This document shows positions 46,124 to 57,700 of a DNA stretch of 64,000 bases, one piece after another. A model generated the notes under the pieces. That model ran no database searches, was not told the origin of the DNA, and worked only from the letters and a program-made list of their open reading frames with translations. Source of the stretch: Ceriagrion tenellum (Eukaryota; Arthropoda; Insecta; Odonata; Coenagrionidae); contig OY720634.1 of assembly GCA_963169105.1 (NCBI GenBank), forward strand, positions 118,394,430-118,458,429. The letters are read 5' to 3'. The position numbers and the translations under genes were made by a program. The first letter of the stretch is position 1. Each line of letters starts with the position of its first letter.

Positions 46124-46461
46124 GGGAATAACACAGCCTGAAACCCACATTGAAAAAAAGTTATTCTACATATTAGTACATAGATTATAATACGCAACGT
46201 TTCATGAACATTTCGAAAAAAATAATAAAATGTGTATAGGAGCTTACCTTTACTGATTATCACGTCCTCAGTCAGTGCAGTAGAAAATATAAAATGGCTC
46301 ACAAAGAAAAAACGTGCTCTCTGACTCGCTTCAAGCTTCGTAATGGCGTCACAGCACAGGAATCGTCGTTTCCTAGCATAAACATCTAGTTTTTCTTAAA
46401 TCCACCAGATGCCATGAGGTCCTTGAGAAAACAGTTAGGTGTCTTTGATTTTATGGGTGAA

Positions 46462-47021
46462 TTGATTTTATGTGTTCCTATCCACCTTCTTTCTACCTTT
46501 CTGTATAAACATTTATATGAGTATTTGCCGCTGAGCGGTCTGAGTGAATGAACGAACGATTGTATGGCCTGAACGGCTCATTTCCTACTTGGGTTAGCGT
46601 ACCCGAAACGCCTGTTCTATGTCTTGCACCACTGTCTGTGTGCTTGAGTTATTCTTTCATTTCGCCTTCTGTGTATGTCATTCTCTCTCTGCCGGTGGGT
46701 GAAAAGCAGCCCGCGCGCCGTCTATTGGCCGCTCTCGTGGGTCATGCCTTGGGGAGTGTTTGTTCCCTTAAACCCCCCGCCGATTCCAGTGGATTCTTAG
46801 TAGACTGGGTAGCTTGGTGGTCTGAGCATTGGACGCGAATTCCAAAGGCCTGTAGTTCGACTCCCGGTACAGTCGAATTTTTTCTGCTTGAAATCGGCCA
46901 TCTTTACATCTTCACACCACCATTGTGTCTGTTGATTTTATGTGTTCCTATCCACTTTCTTTCTACCTTTCTGTATAAACATTTATATGAGTATTTGCCG
47001 CTGAGCGGTCTGAGGGAATGA
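46462..47021 (+). repeat. Tandem tRNA-derived SINE
   Basis: A 90-bp block at 46462-46551 recurs at 46932-47021 with about three differences. Between them at about 46805-46875 is a tRNA-like segment: an A box (TAGCTTGGTGG) and a B box (AGTTCGACTCC) about 45 bp apart. The block after the tRNA part is the SINE 3' end. The arrangement is therefore a 3' end of one copy followed by a full second copy ending in an (ATA)n tail. Confidence 0.75.
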
Positions 47022-47022
47022 A

Positions 47023-49600
47023 TATATATATATAATTTAATATAAAATATTTTGGTTATTCATGTGAAATACTATGCATTGATATTTCATCCTAAATTCA
47101 GAAATGAATGACGGCAAGAGAATCGTATTATTTTCTGTGTTCAATTTACTCACACACTTTTGATGCAGCAACAGTTCTGCAAGTGTGCTTACAAGGAGTT
47201 ATCGCGGGACCTAAGTTGAGGACGTTGACGACAATTTATTTGTGGAGAGAAAATGTAATAAAATTGTCCCGGCTTTATCTCAAACAGGCCCAGATTCGCG
47301 GGAAAATGTCAAATATAGAACTTCGTTATACTTTAATACTTTGCTGTTTGCCACCTTGTGGTCGTGTGGGTTAAGGCATGTGGTGTAATATTTAATTTTT
47401 GTGTAGAATGTGTTCGAGGATCTCCAGCGAAGTTTGTTTTTAGGTCGATTATGTTTCGAAAACAACGTAAGAGGCCCAATCCCATGCATGTACGACGGTA
47501 GCTACAGAATTATTAAATTTCAACCTATTACCTGGATTGTCAGCTAAACCTTCTGGAGGACGTTACCTAGAAGTCAATGACGAGGTTATACTCTTTGCCC
47601 GGAAAGAGACATCACAGACGAAAGATGAGTAGCTGGCCAAATGTTTACAGATTTTGAAATCCATGGATACATTCTGGAGAGGACATAGCTCCTATGGTTC
47701 GTGGGTCCTTCTGAATGCCGTTTACGATAGAGAGAGATGTTAATTTCGATCATAGAGCAATGTAGGTAAGTATGTACTTCTAATTACCCTGAAAATGCTT
47801 TCAAATGCAGATACTTGTTACTCAATTTTTCCTTCAATCGTGAAGAGTATACTGTCAGGAGATTGATAGTAAGAAGTGCCAAAGGTATGAATGAGAAGAG
47901 ATTAGTGAAAGTCGTAATATGGACCGTTTTATTTCGTGGAAACGGAATGTGGATTGTGGGGGAGAGAAAGATCATTCATTCCAGTTCCAGAAAAGTATAG
48001 GGTAATGATCTCAGTATTACTTTTCCCACGTTATGTTCGTGTCATTCTACGCCATGAACAAAAGACAAAATTCCTCAAATTGCAGGATGCTAATTCCTTG
48101 AGTAGTATCATTGTTGAACCGAAAGCCGTAGATCAATATTTATGAGGTTTGAGGCCCACATTGCACTTCCGTACCGCTCCTCTAATTGAAAGCTCATCAT
48201 CCGTGAAAATCTCTCAAGCCAAAAAGTATTTTTTTAAACCTCTTCGAGTTATCATTTAAGTCATCAATTTCTTTTAACAAATTCGCTCCCTCCTCTCATT
48301 CTCATTTAAAATAACATTCATCTCCAATTTCATTTAAAACGTTATCTCTTTAGTGACGGATGGTAAACTTTTTGCAATGCATCAACTTGATTGTGAGAAT
48401 TCTCTTCATACTCTTCTTGCAACCGGAGTAAAGATATAGTTGTAATCACACCAAATTGACTTTCGGATGTGTAAACGTAGGAATAAATATGTGTGTTGAG
48501 CTCACTGTGTTCGTTTCAATATTTACGTAATGGTTTTCAATGAGTTGTTTTTCGCGGCGTTTTTACATAGTCTCATTTACCGCATAGTCAAACTTACAAA
48601 AGGAGACTTCACATTGAGGCTCCCAACTTTTTTTTTTAAACTGGCAGCAAAAACTCAGTTCAAAGGCGAACTTGATGAGTTAATTAGCGTTATGTGATTT
48701 GAAGTTTCGAAGGCATTAAGGATAACTAACAGACTACAGCGCGTGCGCGCGACATCGACGCCTCAGTGGCTCGGCCGGCGAGAAGGGCGATCTGCAGGCC
48801 GCAAGGGGCACATGAGGAAAGAAATGACTTTCATTTTATATCCATGGCTTTCTCCTATCCTCGGAGATAGACAGCTACATATTCAATACACGCAGTTACC
48901 TTTGTCCGTCCCTTTTATGGCAGCGGCTCTGAGGTTATAACACAACAATCCTACTACCCAAGCTGAAAATGGATAATTTTTGGAATAGGCATTAAAGCGA
49001 AATATTTTGGTGTAATATGGCATTTTTTGAATTAATCAACTATTCTGAAATGGCTTACTTTTTGCAGTAAAATTAAGTAAAGCTTGTTTTACGAGATGAA
49101 AATTTGTGTCATTTACATGCAAATATCTACTAATCTCTGCTTTCCCACGGTACTTTCGCATTATTATTGGTGTTTGGAGTTGGTTTTGGAGCATTTAAAT
49201 TCTTGCATGAGTAGCAACGCACCCATGAGAGAAGACCTTGGCTGGGAGCAACTTTCTCTTTCGTCCCTAGTCGTGCCGCGTGCGATCCACTGCGCGCCTC
49301 CCAGGTTGCCATGAATGAATAGAAATATCCATGCGCAAGGATCTAAGGAATTAAAGATCGATTTAACCCAATTATGACCCCTAGCAAATCCTTACTCCTG
49401 GCGAAAGAAATTGTTTTTTTATTATCTTTCAAACGAGGGGTATCACTCGCTGATACGTTCCTTGGTTGCGGAAATATGTCCATATCAATGTACTTCTTGA
49501 GGCATTCTATTTACGCTTTTGTTTTTCTCTCTCCGGCATAATGGGATTACCCTAGCCCACTTGACTTTATTTCACTGTCCTACGCCTATTATGAAGCAAC
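47023..49600. other. Intergenic sequence, nothing recognised
   Basis: AT-rich with short unsupported frames. A GC-rich patch lies at about 48735-48810. I see no gene. Confidence 0.5.
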
Positions 49601-49602
49601 CT

Positions 49603-49756
49603 TTAAGGCCTGGTTACACGACACATTAACCCGTACGTGTTCATGTACAAGTTCATGAACGAATGCATGAACCAAATAGAACAAGTTCCCTGTTCACGCG
49701 TTCATGCATTCGTACAGTAACTCGTACGGGTTAATGTATCGTGTAACCAGGGCTTT
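49603..49756. mobile_element. Short palindromic MITE
   Basis: The first ~60 bases (CCTGGTTACACGACACATTAACCCGTACG...) are the inverse of the last ~60 (..CGTACGGGTTAATGTATCGTGTAACCAGGG). The arms are nearly the full element, with a short centre. GTTCATGAAC-type sub-palindromes occur inside. Confidence 0.85.
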
Positions 49757-49885
49757 AGCGTCTCCTTGCCTCGGTCGATTCCCCGCACTCCAGCCACTTT
49801 TCACCTTGAACAGCCGATTTCCGTGAGTTTTTCTCCGACGAGAAAATCGGAGTTTTTCGTACGATTTTGACGAAGGGTTAAAAGT

Positions 49886-49913
49886 CATGGCCTCCTTCAT
49901 GAAGGAGGCCATG
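49886..49913. repeat. Perfect 28-bp palindrome
   Basis: CATGGCCTCCTTCA is followed at once by its exact complement, with no loop. Confidence 0.95.
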
Positions 49914-50039
49914 TAAAAGTACCAGAAGGGTCAAGGTTTCGGGGGAAAATTATGGCCAATTTCCGCCACCGAATGGCGCTCGCTATTGGCTGTTTGATGG
50001 CGCTGGGCTTGTAAGGAAGACAGGCGGTACAATTGAACT

Positions 50040-50150
50040 TCCTGTCTTCTTGTAAGGAAGACGGTCAGTTGAGTTGTGCCGCCGAAATATTTAAATTTGT
50101 GCGAGTTTTTTCTTTTTTTATGCTTTTTCTAGTCACTCCTATGACATCTT
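50040..50150 (+). mobile_element. Isolated Penelope-like terminus
   Basis: GAAGACGG, then GCCGCCGAAATATTT and TTTGTGCGAGTTTTTTC, then TAGTCACTCCTATGACAT. These match the order and spacing of the PLE B end at 17206-17310 (GCCGAAATATC, TGTGAGTTTTTC, CAGTCACGCCTGTGACAT). No coding part remains. Confidence 0.75.
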
Positions 50151-50159
50151 TTTTGATTA

Positions 50160-51270
50160 CATGCACAAACTATGTTCCAATGGACGTTTAAACGAGGCAA
50201 AATCCGATTATAAATTATTTTTCTTCCATTTATATTCATATAAAATGTTGTCATTTAGTCATTTTATACCACTCTCATAGTTGTCTCAAGTAAGCTGTCA
50301 TGTATGAAGAAACGAGTTAGCTTATGGCTATTATATCTAACTTTTTTCACAATTTAATTTATCTAGAATGTCATTTTTTAAACACAATTTTAAATGTTTT
50401 ATCTATTGATATGACATATCTATTCAAGATATCAAAGTCTATGGTTTTCTGACAAACAATTTAATTTATTTTACAATTTTGATTTATACAAAAGTTGCAG
50501 ATCAATAAATTTGGCCATCAATTCAATTTCAAAGTAATTTCATTTTTTTAATAATTGCAATCAAGATTTTCGTGCATCGTCAAACACTATAATTCATGTT
50601 TACCAAGGAATGAGTAAGTTGGAAATTATTTTGCATTGGTTAATATTAACCTTTTGATAACAGGAATATCAATCGAAAGAAAAATATAGTGTTGAGTAAA
50701 TGTATAAAAATTGTTACCGATAGTATTCATTTACTGGCATCAATGGAGTGAAGGGACTACTGAGAAATCATCATTCAAACACACTTCATAATTTTCAAGG
50801 TTAATTTATTTTGTTAAAAAAACATTTAAAAATACATTTAAAAAACGTTTTCAGTGGAAAATGTACTCAGATTTTGGACCTGGACCCTTTGACTCTGGCA
50901 ATGAACTGTATCAGTGAATCGGAGATAACTCGAGCAGTCATTACGTAAACATGCAATTTAATCGGCTAAAAAGTGACTTTCTGCGATATTTCAGCAACGA
51001 TGTGTGCTGGGCAAATATTGACAGTGGTTCTGGGTTACTACGGGATCGAACTGTCGCTAACGTATTCAATAGACTGGGCCCAGATGTGATCCAAGCTCCC
51101 GAAAAAAAATCTCAGCTTCATTTGTCAACAGAGTTCCCAAAAAGGAATCAAGAAAGTCAATCAAAATTTTTTCAGATATTTGGATTCCGACCAGATCTGG
51201 TCCATTGGATACATAAAATATCCACAAAGGATACAAACAATGAATAATTAAAGCCTCATAAACAAAAAAC
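50160..51270. other. Intergenic sequence before the SLC36-family 3' end
   Basis: AT-rich. A frame at 50951-51247 has no domain and is not supported as a gene. Confidence 0.5.
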
Positions 51271-51279
51271 TTAAAGTTA

Positions 51280-51285
51280 TTTATT
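51280..51285 (-). terminator. Probable poly(A) signal of the SLC36-family gene
   Basis: TTTATT on the + strand (AATAAA on the - strand) lies about 115 bp after the stop codon. It is one AATAAA in AT-rich sequence, so its use is inferred from spacing. Confidence 0.5.
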
Positions 51286-51398
51286 AATACTTTCCTAAAC
51301 ATAAAAAGGAATGGCATAAATAAGATAACAAACATAATGAAACTCACACAATGACACAGATGTGCACTGTGGTGAGTATAGCAATGTTCCACTTCATA

Positions 51399-51793
51399 TC
51401 ATTCCGGTCCGTCCTGAAATGCAGTCACAATTTCAACCAAACTGGAATACGTTCCAGATACAAAACCAAAAGCACCAACCAATATCAAAAAGATGTCCTT
51501 TGAAATCACAATCCAAAATCGGGATCTTGAGAGAGCAACATATTTTTCCCCAGCAGGAGCAGTTTTTATGTAAGAACTTGGATAGGCATTTTTTATTTCG
51601 GTGCCATTTCTGCCATCTAAATCAGCCACTACTTCCATCTCCAGAGGAATTTTGTTTTCAGATGCCTGAGGCCGGCTCATGATGCAAGCAATTTCAGCAA
51701 CCGGTGGAAAAATGAGGGCAAGGGCAGTACTACTGATGGCACCAACCAGTGAAATAAAAAGGCCAAGTTGGGGAATGGCTTCTGCCAATACAA
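51399..51793 (-). CDS. SLC36-family last exon with stop
   Basis: The acceptor reads TTTTTCCAG. It encodes FVLAEAIPQLGLF, ISLVGAISSTALALIFPP, a hydrophilic segment of about 50 residues, then IFLILVGAFGFVSGTY and a stop at 51399. Two helices are clear. The hydrophilic segment contains an N-G-T sequon and acidic residues. Confidence 0.92.
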
Positions 51794-54700
51794 CTGGAAA
51801 AATATGAAATTCGATATGGGTAAATGAGTAAACTCTATCGGCACAAAATATCAACCAAATATCTAAAATGACTCACACAGATATGAACACATACACAGGA
51901 ATCTTTCACAATGCCTTTTTGACCAAACACAACCACAACTAGAACCCAAAATCGGCAAATATAAATCAGGCTTCTGCCCAGGTAGATCATTCCTAGAACA
52001 TATTCTAAATCTAAAATCAATCCTTCAAACCCAATAGATTTACAACAATAATATGATCTGCATCTTTGTTGACTTCAAAAAAGCTTACAATTCAGTTGAT
52101 TGGAAATCACCCTTCCAGTATTTGAAATAATAAGGGTTCAACCCTTTGAACACTTGCAATTATTAGACAGATACCCACTGATACATAATTAATCTTCTGT
52201 AAAATTCATTGGAAAACTTTTGGAACCCTTGGAAACCAAAACAGGAGTAAGGCAAGGACATGGACTCTCAAGAATACTCTTCTATTGCACCCTAGAAAAC
52301 ATAATTCAAGAATGGGGAAAACAAAAATGAAATCTCAAAATTGATCAACCAGTTAAATTAGAACCAACTTAGGTTGCAATAGATTGCCAGGCCTTTGCAG
52401 ATGACCAGATAATCTTGAAGCATGACTTAGCCATAGCTTTGAAGGATTTGAGGAAATATTCGGTCGTCAAGGTTCATTTAAAAAACAGAGTAAAAGAACC
52501 TGCGATAAAATGGCACCCAAATTTTCAGAAATGAATTTGAAAATTTTTTAGACTGAATTGAAAAATCAAAAGAAGTCCCCAATTAAAATATAAAGGTGAA
52601 GCAAAACAAGAATCTGGCCAAGGAAAGGCTGCCAATGCAATTTGTCGTAAAAAAATAGAAACTGCTTTAAGACTCATGCAAAACCTTTACGACAAAAAAT
52701 GCATATCTAATAATACTAAATTACGACACAATAAAACGGTAGTAAAACCAGCCTCTATGATGCTAAAACAGTTTTAAAAAGAAGGAAAGATATAAATGAA
52801 ATCCAAGAGAAGGAAAAATATTATGAGGAAAACATTAGGTCCCAAATGACTAACGAACATACAGATTACGGTGAAATATATAAAATTAGAAAATATACAG
52901 ACATCCATTTCAATACGAGGAAACTAAAGCTGAAGTTTTAAGGACATATCAAAAGAATTGAACCAACGAGATGAAGAAGACAAATTGTGGAAATTTATAA
53001 AGACTGACGTAAGGCTAAATGTGACACAATGATATGCGTTTCTGTAATTAAGGAAAAACTGAAAGAAGCAGGAATTTCATTAATGGATTAAAAGAAAGAA
53101 GATCAATTTTTTTTGTAAAAAATTAGCGATTGGTTGCCAGACTGGGAAAACATGATAGGACCAGAAATGTGCAGTCCGATAAATGAAGGTCCTTTAAAGA
53201 AGAATGGCATAGATCTGGGTGCAAAGAAAGACAAAAATGGTAAAATGTCCATAAGGATGTACTTCTCATGATCCAATAAGGCCCAGACATGAATGACAAT
53301 AATTTATAGCATATATATTAAATGAATAATAATTGAAAGCATTATTTAATGCTTTTAGCGGACTTCTATAGAAACATTGCAAAACATTCTACACCATCAC
53401 TGTCAATGACACTGAAGATATATGTATGTATAATACTGTGTGTAATTTGAACTAAGTAGGAAGACACACATTGCTTGACCTCAAGGCTGATAAAATATCT
53501 GATAGCAATACAAATATACCTTTCCAAAAATACGCATTGAAAGCAGCACCCATCATCAATATAATAATTTTACTAGTAAATTGCAAACAATCGGTGATTG
53601 AATTGAAAAATTCAAAATCTCCAGAGATTTTACATATGTTTGCAGATAAATTTTAGTACAAGACTAGAAATGATATAAAATGGTACTTACATGTCAATAG
53701 AACTAAAGCTGTTCGGAAGACCAATTCACCTAATACTTTGTGCTTGAAAGGACCATATGACTTCATTACAGAAGGCCATAAAATATCAATTGGCACGTAA
53801 AACTGCAATCCATAGGAACACAATATTCCAAGGGAAAGAGCCACCTTCACACATTGAGCCAAACTGCAGAAAAAAATCACGAAGGACGAATTAAGGTAGC
53901 AAGTCATTTATGACAAGGGTGAATTAATAAAAGCTTTTGAATGGGCCAATGTCTATTTTTCAATAAACATATAACATGATTCTGTAAACTTACATATCAT
54001 CCTCAGGTAGATTAAGGCTTATGCTACCCTTTATTCCATCACCATACCGTAGGTAGCCCAAACTTCCCATTGTTATCAACAGCAATGTAACAATTGTCAT
54101 ACCCCCATTTAGTACTCCTAGTGGAGATGAGAAGTTTTTTGGCTCCCGCATTTCATTTTGCAATGGTAGAACCTAAAAATGGCAACGAAAAAAATACTTA
54201 TTTTGAAGTTTTCATGCCTTATAATGAAATAAAGGAATGATGATTGTGTATGTTACATTAGGATGATTGAAAATCATCAAAATGCCGACCTGCTTATTGT
54301 ATTCTAGGTTTTAATCCGGTAAAAAAAATTGGACTCTATTGGACAACATCCAGGGGTCATGTGTCGCCTTCATATCAAGTAAAATAGTTATTTTCGTTTT
54401 TAGAATTACATATTTTTCTTGTAGGGGCCTGATGGTTGCATGGGTAGATGTTTCACACAGAAGAAGTGGTGTGACTCCGATAATGCCTTCACCTGATGGG
54501 AAGATAGTCAGTTTGCAGTCCTCCCAGATGGAAGGGGTAATATAGCATTATTATATGTTATAACAAATCAACAAACAAATGAACGTCAACTAGCGCGTAA
54601 TTAGAGCGTAAATTGTTTTTCGGGCGAAATTCACGACGACACAGCAGTCGAGAGAAAATAATTAAATATCCTGATGTTTCACAGTCTTTAACTTATTAGT

Positions 54701-57700
54701 AATAAATAACTACTTATCAATTCGTTTCTGTTGAGTAATATAATCATTAATAACAGGAAATACGAACATTAAGTTACAATAAATGTTATTGTCGCCATCT
54801 TAGGGTATGTTACCATGAAGTTTCATTATGATATTACGTTGTATCGCCATTAATAGTGGTTCAATAAAGATAAAATCAACTAACCATGATATCTTGAAAT
54901 ATAAGGTTTATTAATAACTACCATTTAGAGCTCATCCTATAAGAAATACGTCGAAATAAACGATGATATCTAATGATGTTAGGTGAACCCGAAAACTAGC
55001 ATTCGCTTGGGATCTTTTAAGGTAAGTTGTGACATTAAATTACTTTCCAGCCCATATTCAATCATTTGTATTTACCCAAAAACATTGCACTAACTTTTGA
55101 ATAGGAAATATTGCAAGGTGTACGCCCCAAATGCATCGCAATCATCAAAATACGAGTTATGTATGGTCTTGATTAGGTCCGCCCTTTTTTGGACCAGTAG
55201 AAGTCATCGGTATATCTGAGTAACCCATCCGCCATGTGAAAACGATCACATGACTTGTAACTTGTAGCTCTGAGAAACAGCCCCCTGATTAATAGCTAAT
55301 GTTTATGGATATGTGGACATTCTCTGATTTTATGGATAGGGCCCAGAGTTTTTGTTTTTTAGTTTCGATATTTTCCTTTACTCCTAATGTGCATGTAAGA
55401 TGTGTAGCATTGCCCAAGACACAATTTTGTACAGTGCTGTACGTATTGATAAATAATGCAGCCTGGGTATTATTATCATTTGCATCATCTGAGGTTATTG
55501 ACCTGGCGATTAGCTTGACAAAGCTCCCTGCTCATTCCCCATCCACTATTCTTGATACCACAGTCTCCACTTCTTTCAACCTTCATTGTTCTGCTGTTGT
55601 TATCATTAAAGATTCATTGCTGTGTACTGACATGATTCATCCACGTGATTAAACTATTGCTACTGTATGGTCAGTACCAAGAACACTGCATAAGGACGGA
55701 AAACTCCCATCTCGACTCTATTGCCAGTGGAAACGAAAGAATGGAAGTTCTACTTTTGGCCACAGGCTGCGCTGTTTAAGTTATCAAGCCTTACAGCAAA
55801 CGTCTCTGGGCTAACTACACATGTTTTTACATTTCCTTTTTCTCCGCCAGTACGATGATTTATACCACAAGTAATACTTTAAGGCATTGGATAGTAGATT
55901 TATGTATCTAAGGTACCGAGACATCGACGAGAAAACTCTCCAGAGCGTCGCGAAATAAATAAATGACACCGAAGGCGTACAGCATTAGGCGATGTGATCG
56001 GAGGATTCGAATACCGAATTCCACCCTAAAATTTCTAATTTATGATGTAAGATAAGGGAACAGAGTACATTGAAATAATAATTAATGGAATTAATTAAAA
56101 AGCTAGTTCATTTCCGGTTATTCGATGCCAATTTACGTATTTCGAATACTCCGCTAGCGAAATCAGCTGATGTGGTTGGTCAAACTTGCGAAGAGAATCT
56201 TTGAAAGTTTGTGCTTCCGGCGGGCTAGATATCAAAACAAGGCTATTTTGCCCTATCTCGCCATGAATGAGAACACTTAAATTGACAAAGCCAACTAATT
56301 GTGGCGGGTTCGCGTGGAGGCCCCAGTTAACTGGCACGCCGGAAAGGCAGCGGCGCCAACCAAGGACGCGGAGCAGGCGATGAGCGACTCAGAGGAACTA
56401 TAAAAAGGCCATGTCATCCTGCAGGCGGGGGAAGTTTTACTGTGACTACCTAAATGTACAGTCTCTCGGGCTCGTCCCTAATAAAGAGGCCAAACCATAA
56501 TTAGTTGATGTCAGTTATTTCGCGGCAACAACGCACTAATCATCGTGAATTATTTGTCTCCATTAGCCTGGTCCATATCTTACCTCTATGGGGAAGCAGC
56601 AAAATATTCCATTAAGAGTTGAAAAAAAACAGGCACTTAATTTCTTTAACTAGGCATTTACTTCAAATTTCACGTCAGGCACTTAATTTCTTTAACTAGA
56701 GCCCTTGGAAAATTAATCTAAGTCTGAAACAACAGGTTAGCCGTTATAAACAAACGATCAAAATTGAAATTGAATTTTAGAAGATGCAGGTCAACTGCTA
56801 AAATAAAAATACACAACTTCAGTTAGTAAAGTCCCTGAAACTGAGTACATACATTTTTATTTTCAGCACCACATAATATGACATGGAGTAGCTCTATTAG
56901 TTAAAAATAATTAACAGGGGTAAATGCATTCATGCATACATGTAAAAGCTATTGAATGAAAAAGCTACCTTAGACGTTGAATATCAAAAGAGATAAGGGG
57001 CGGTCCCATGAATGTATTTGGGGGGAGGGGAGGGAGACTACCATTTATTGGCAATTTTCAGTCATCCTAAAAAAACTATAAAACTGTTACATCATTACAT
57101 CTATATAATAATGAGCAATAATAACAATTATACTTTTCAGATCAGTAATCGGAGTGTTTAATGTTGTATTTGATAAATACGTCTAGTTGTCGAAATTTTT
57201 TCGTAAAACCCAAAATTTTCGGGGGGATGTATCCCCTGATCCCCCCCTGGGATCGCCCCTGAAAGAGAATATCAAAAAAGGGCGTTTAATAGTGCTACGT
57301 AAGTACCTATATGCCCTTGAAGCAATAACAACTCCGCAAACCCATTTTAAACCGAATTCTCTTCGTTTTTCCGCACGTATACACTACAGACTCCCCTAAC
57401 TGCAATGCACTACTCGTTGTAAATAAGGATCCATCTCGTAACAGCGCCACCTATCGGCTAGTTCCGGAACGCTATTAACCTCCGACAGTAATTTTAGCAA
57501 AAAAACGGTCGAAAGTGCATCAAGAGTTGCGTCCTTTTGCATTGTTCTTGGTTAGTATATACCGAGCAGCATAAAATCATGAGTCGGATCTGCCAAATCT
57601 TTTACCAACCTTGTCCGATCTTCCCAACCTGTAATTGGGTGGTGAAGTGGGTGAAGTGTATGTATTGTGTCAGTTGTTTTTGTGTGTCTGTTGTTTCGTA

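Noticed and set aside
46805..46875. tRNA gene
   Set aside because: The tRNA-like segment is embedded in a SINE with a repeated 3' block, and the cloverleaf is imperfect.
46548..47021. 157-codon open frame on the + strand
   Set aside because: It reads through the SINE and its repeated tail, with no domain.
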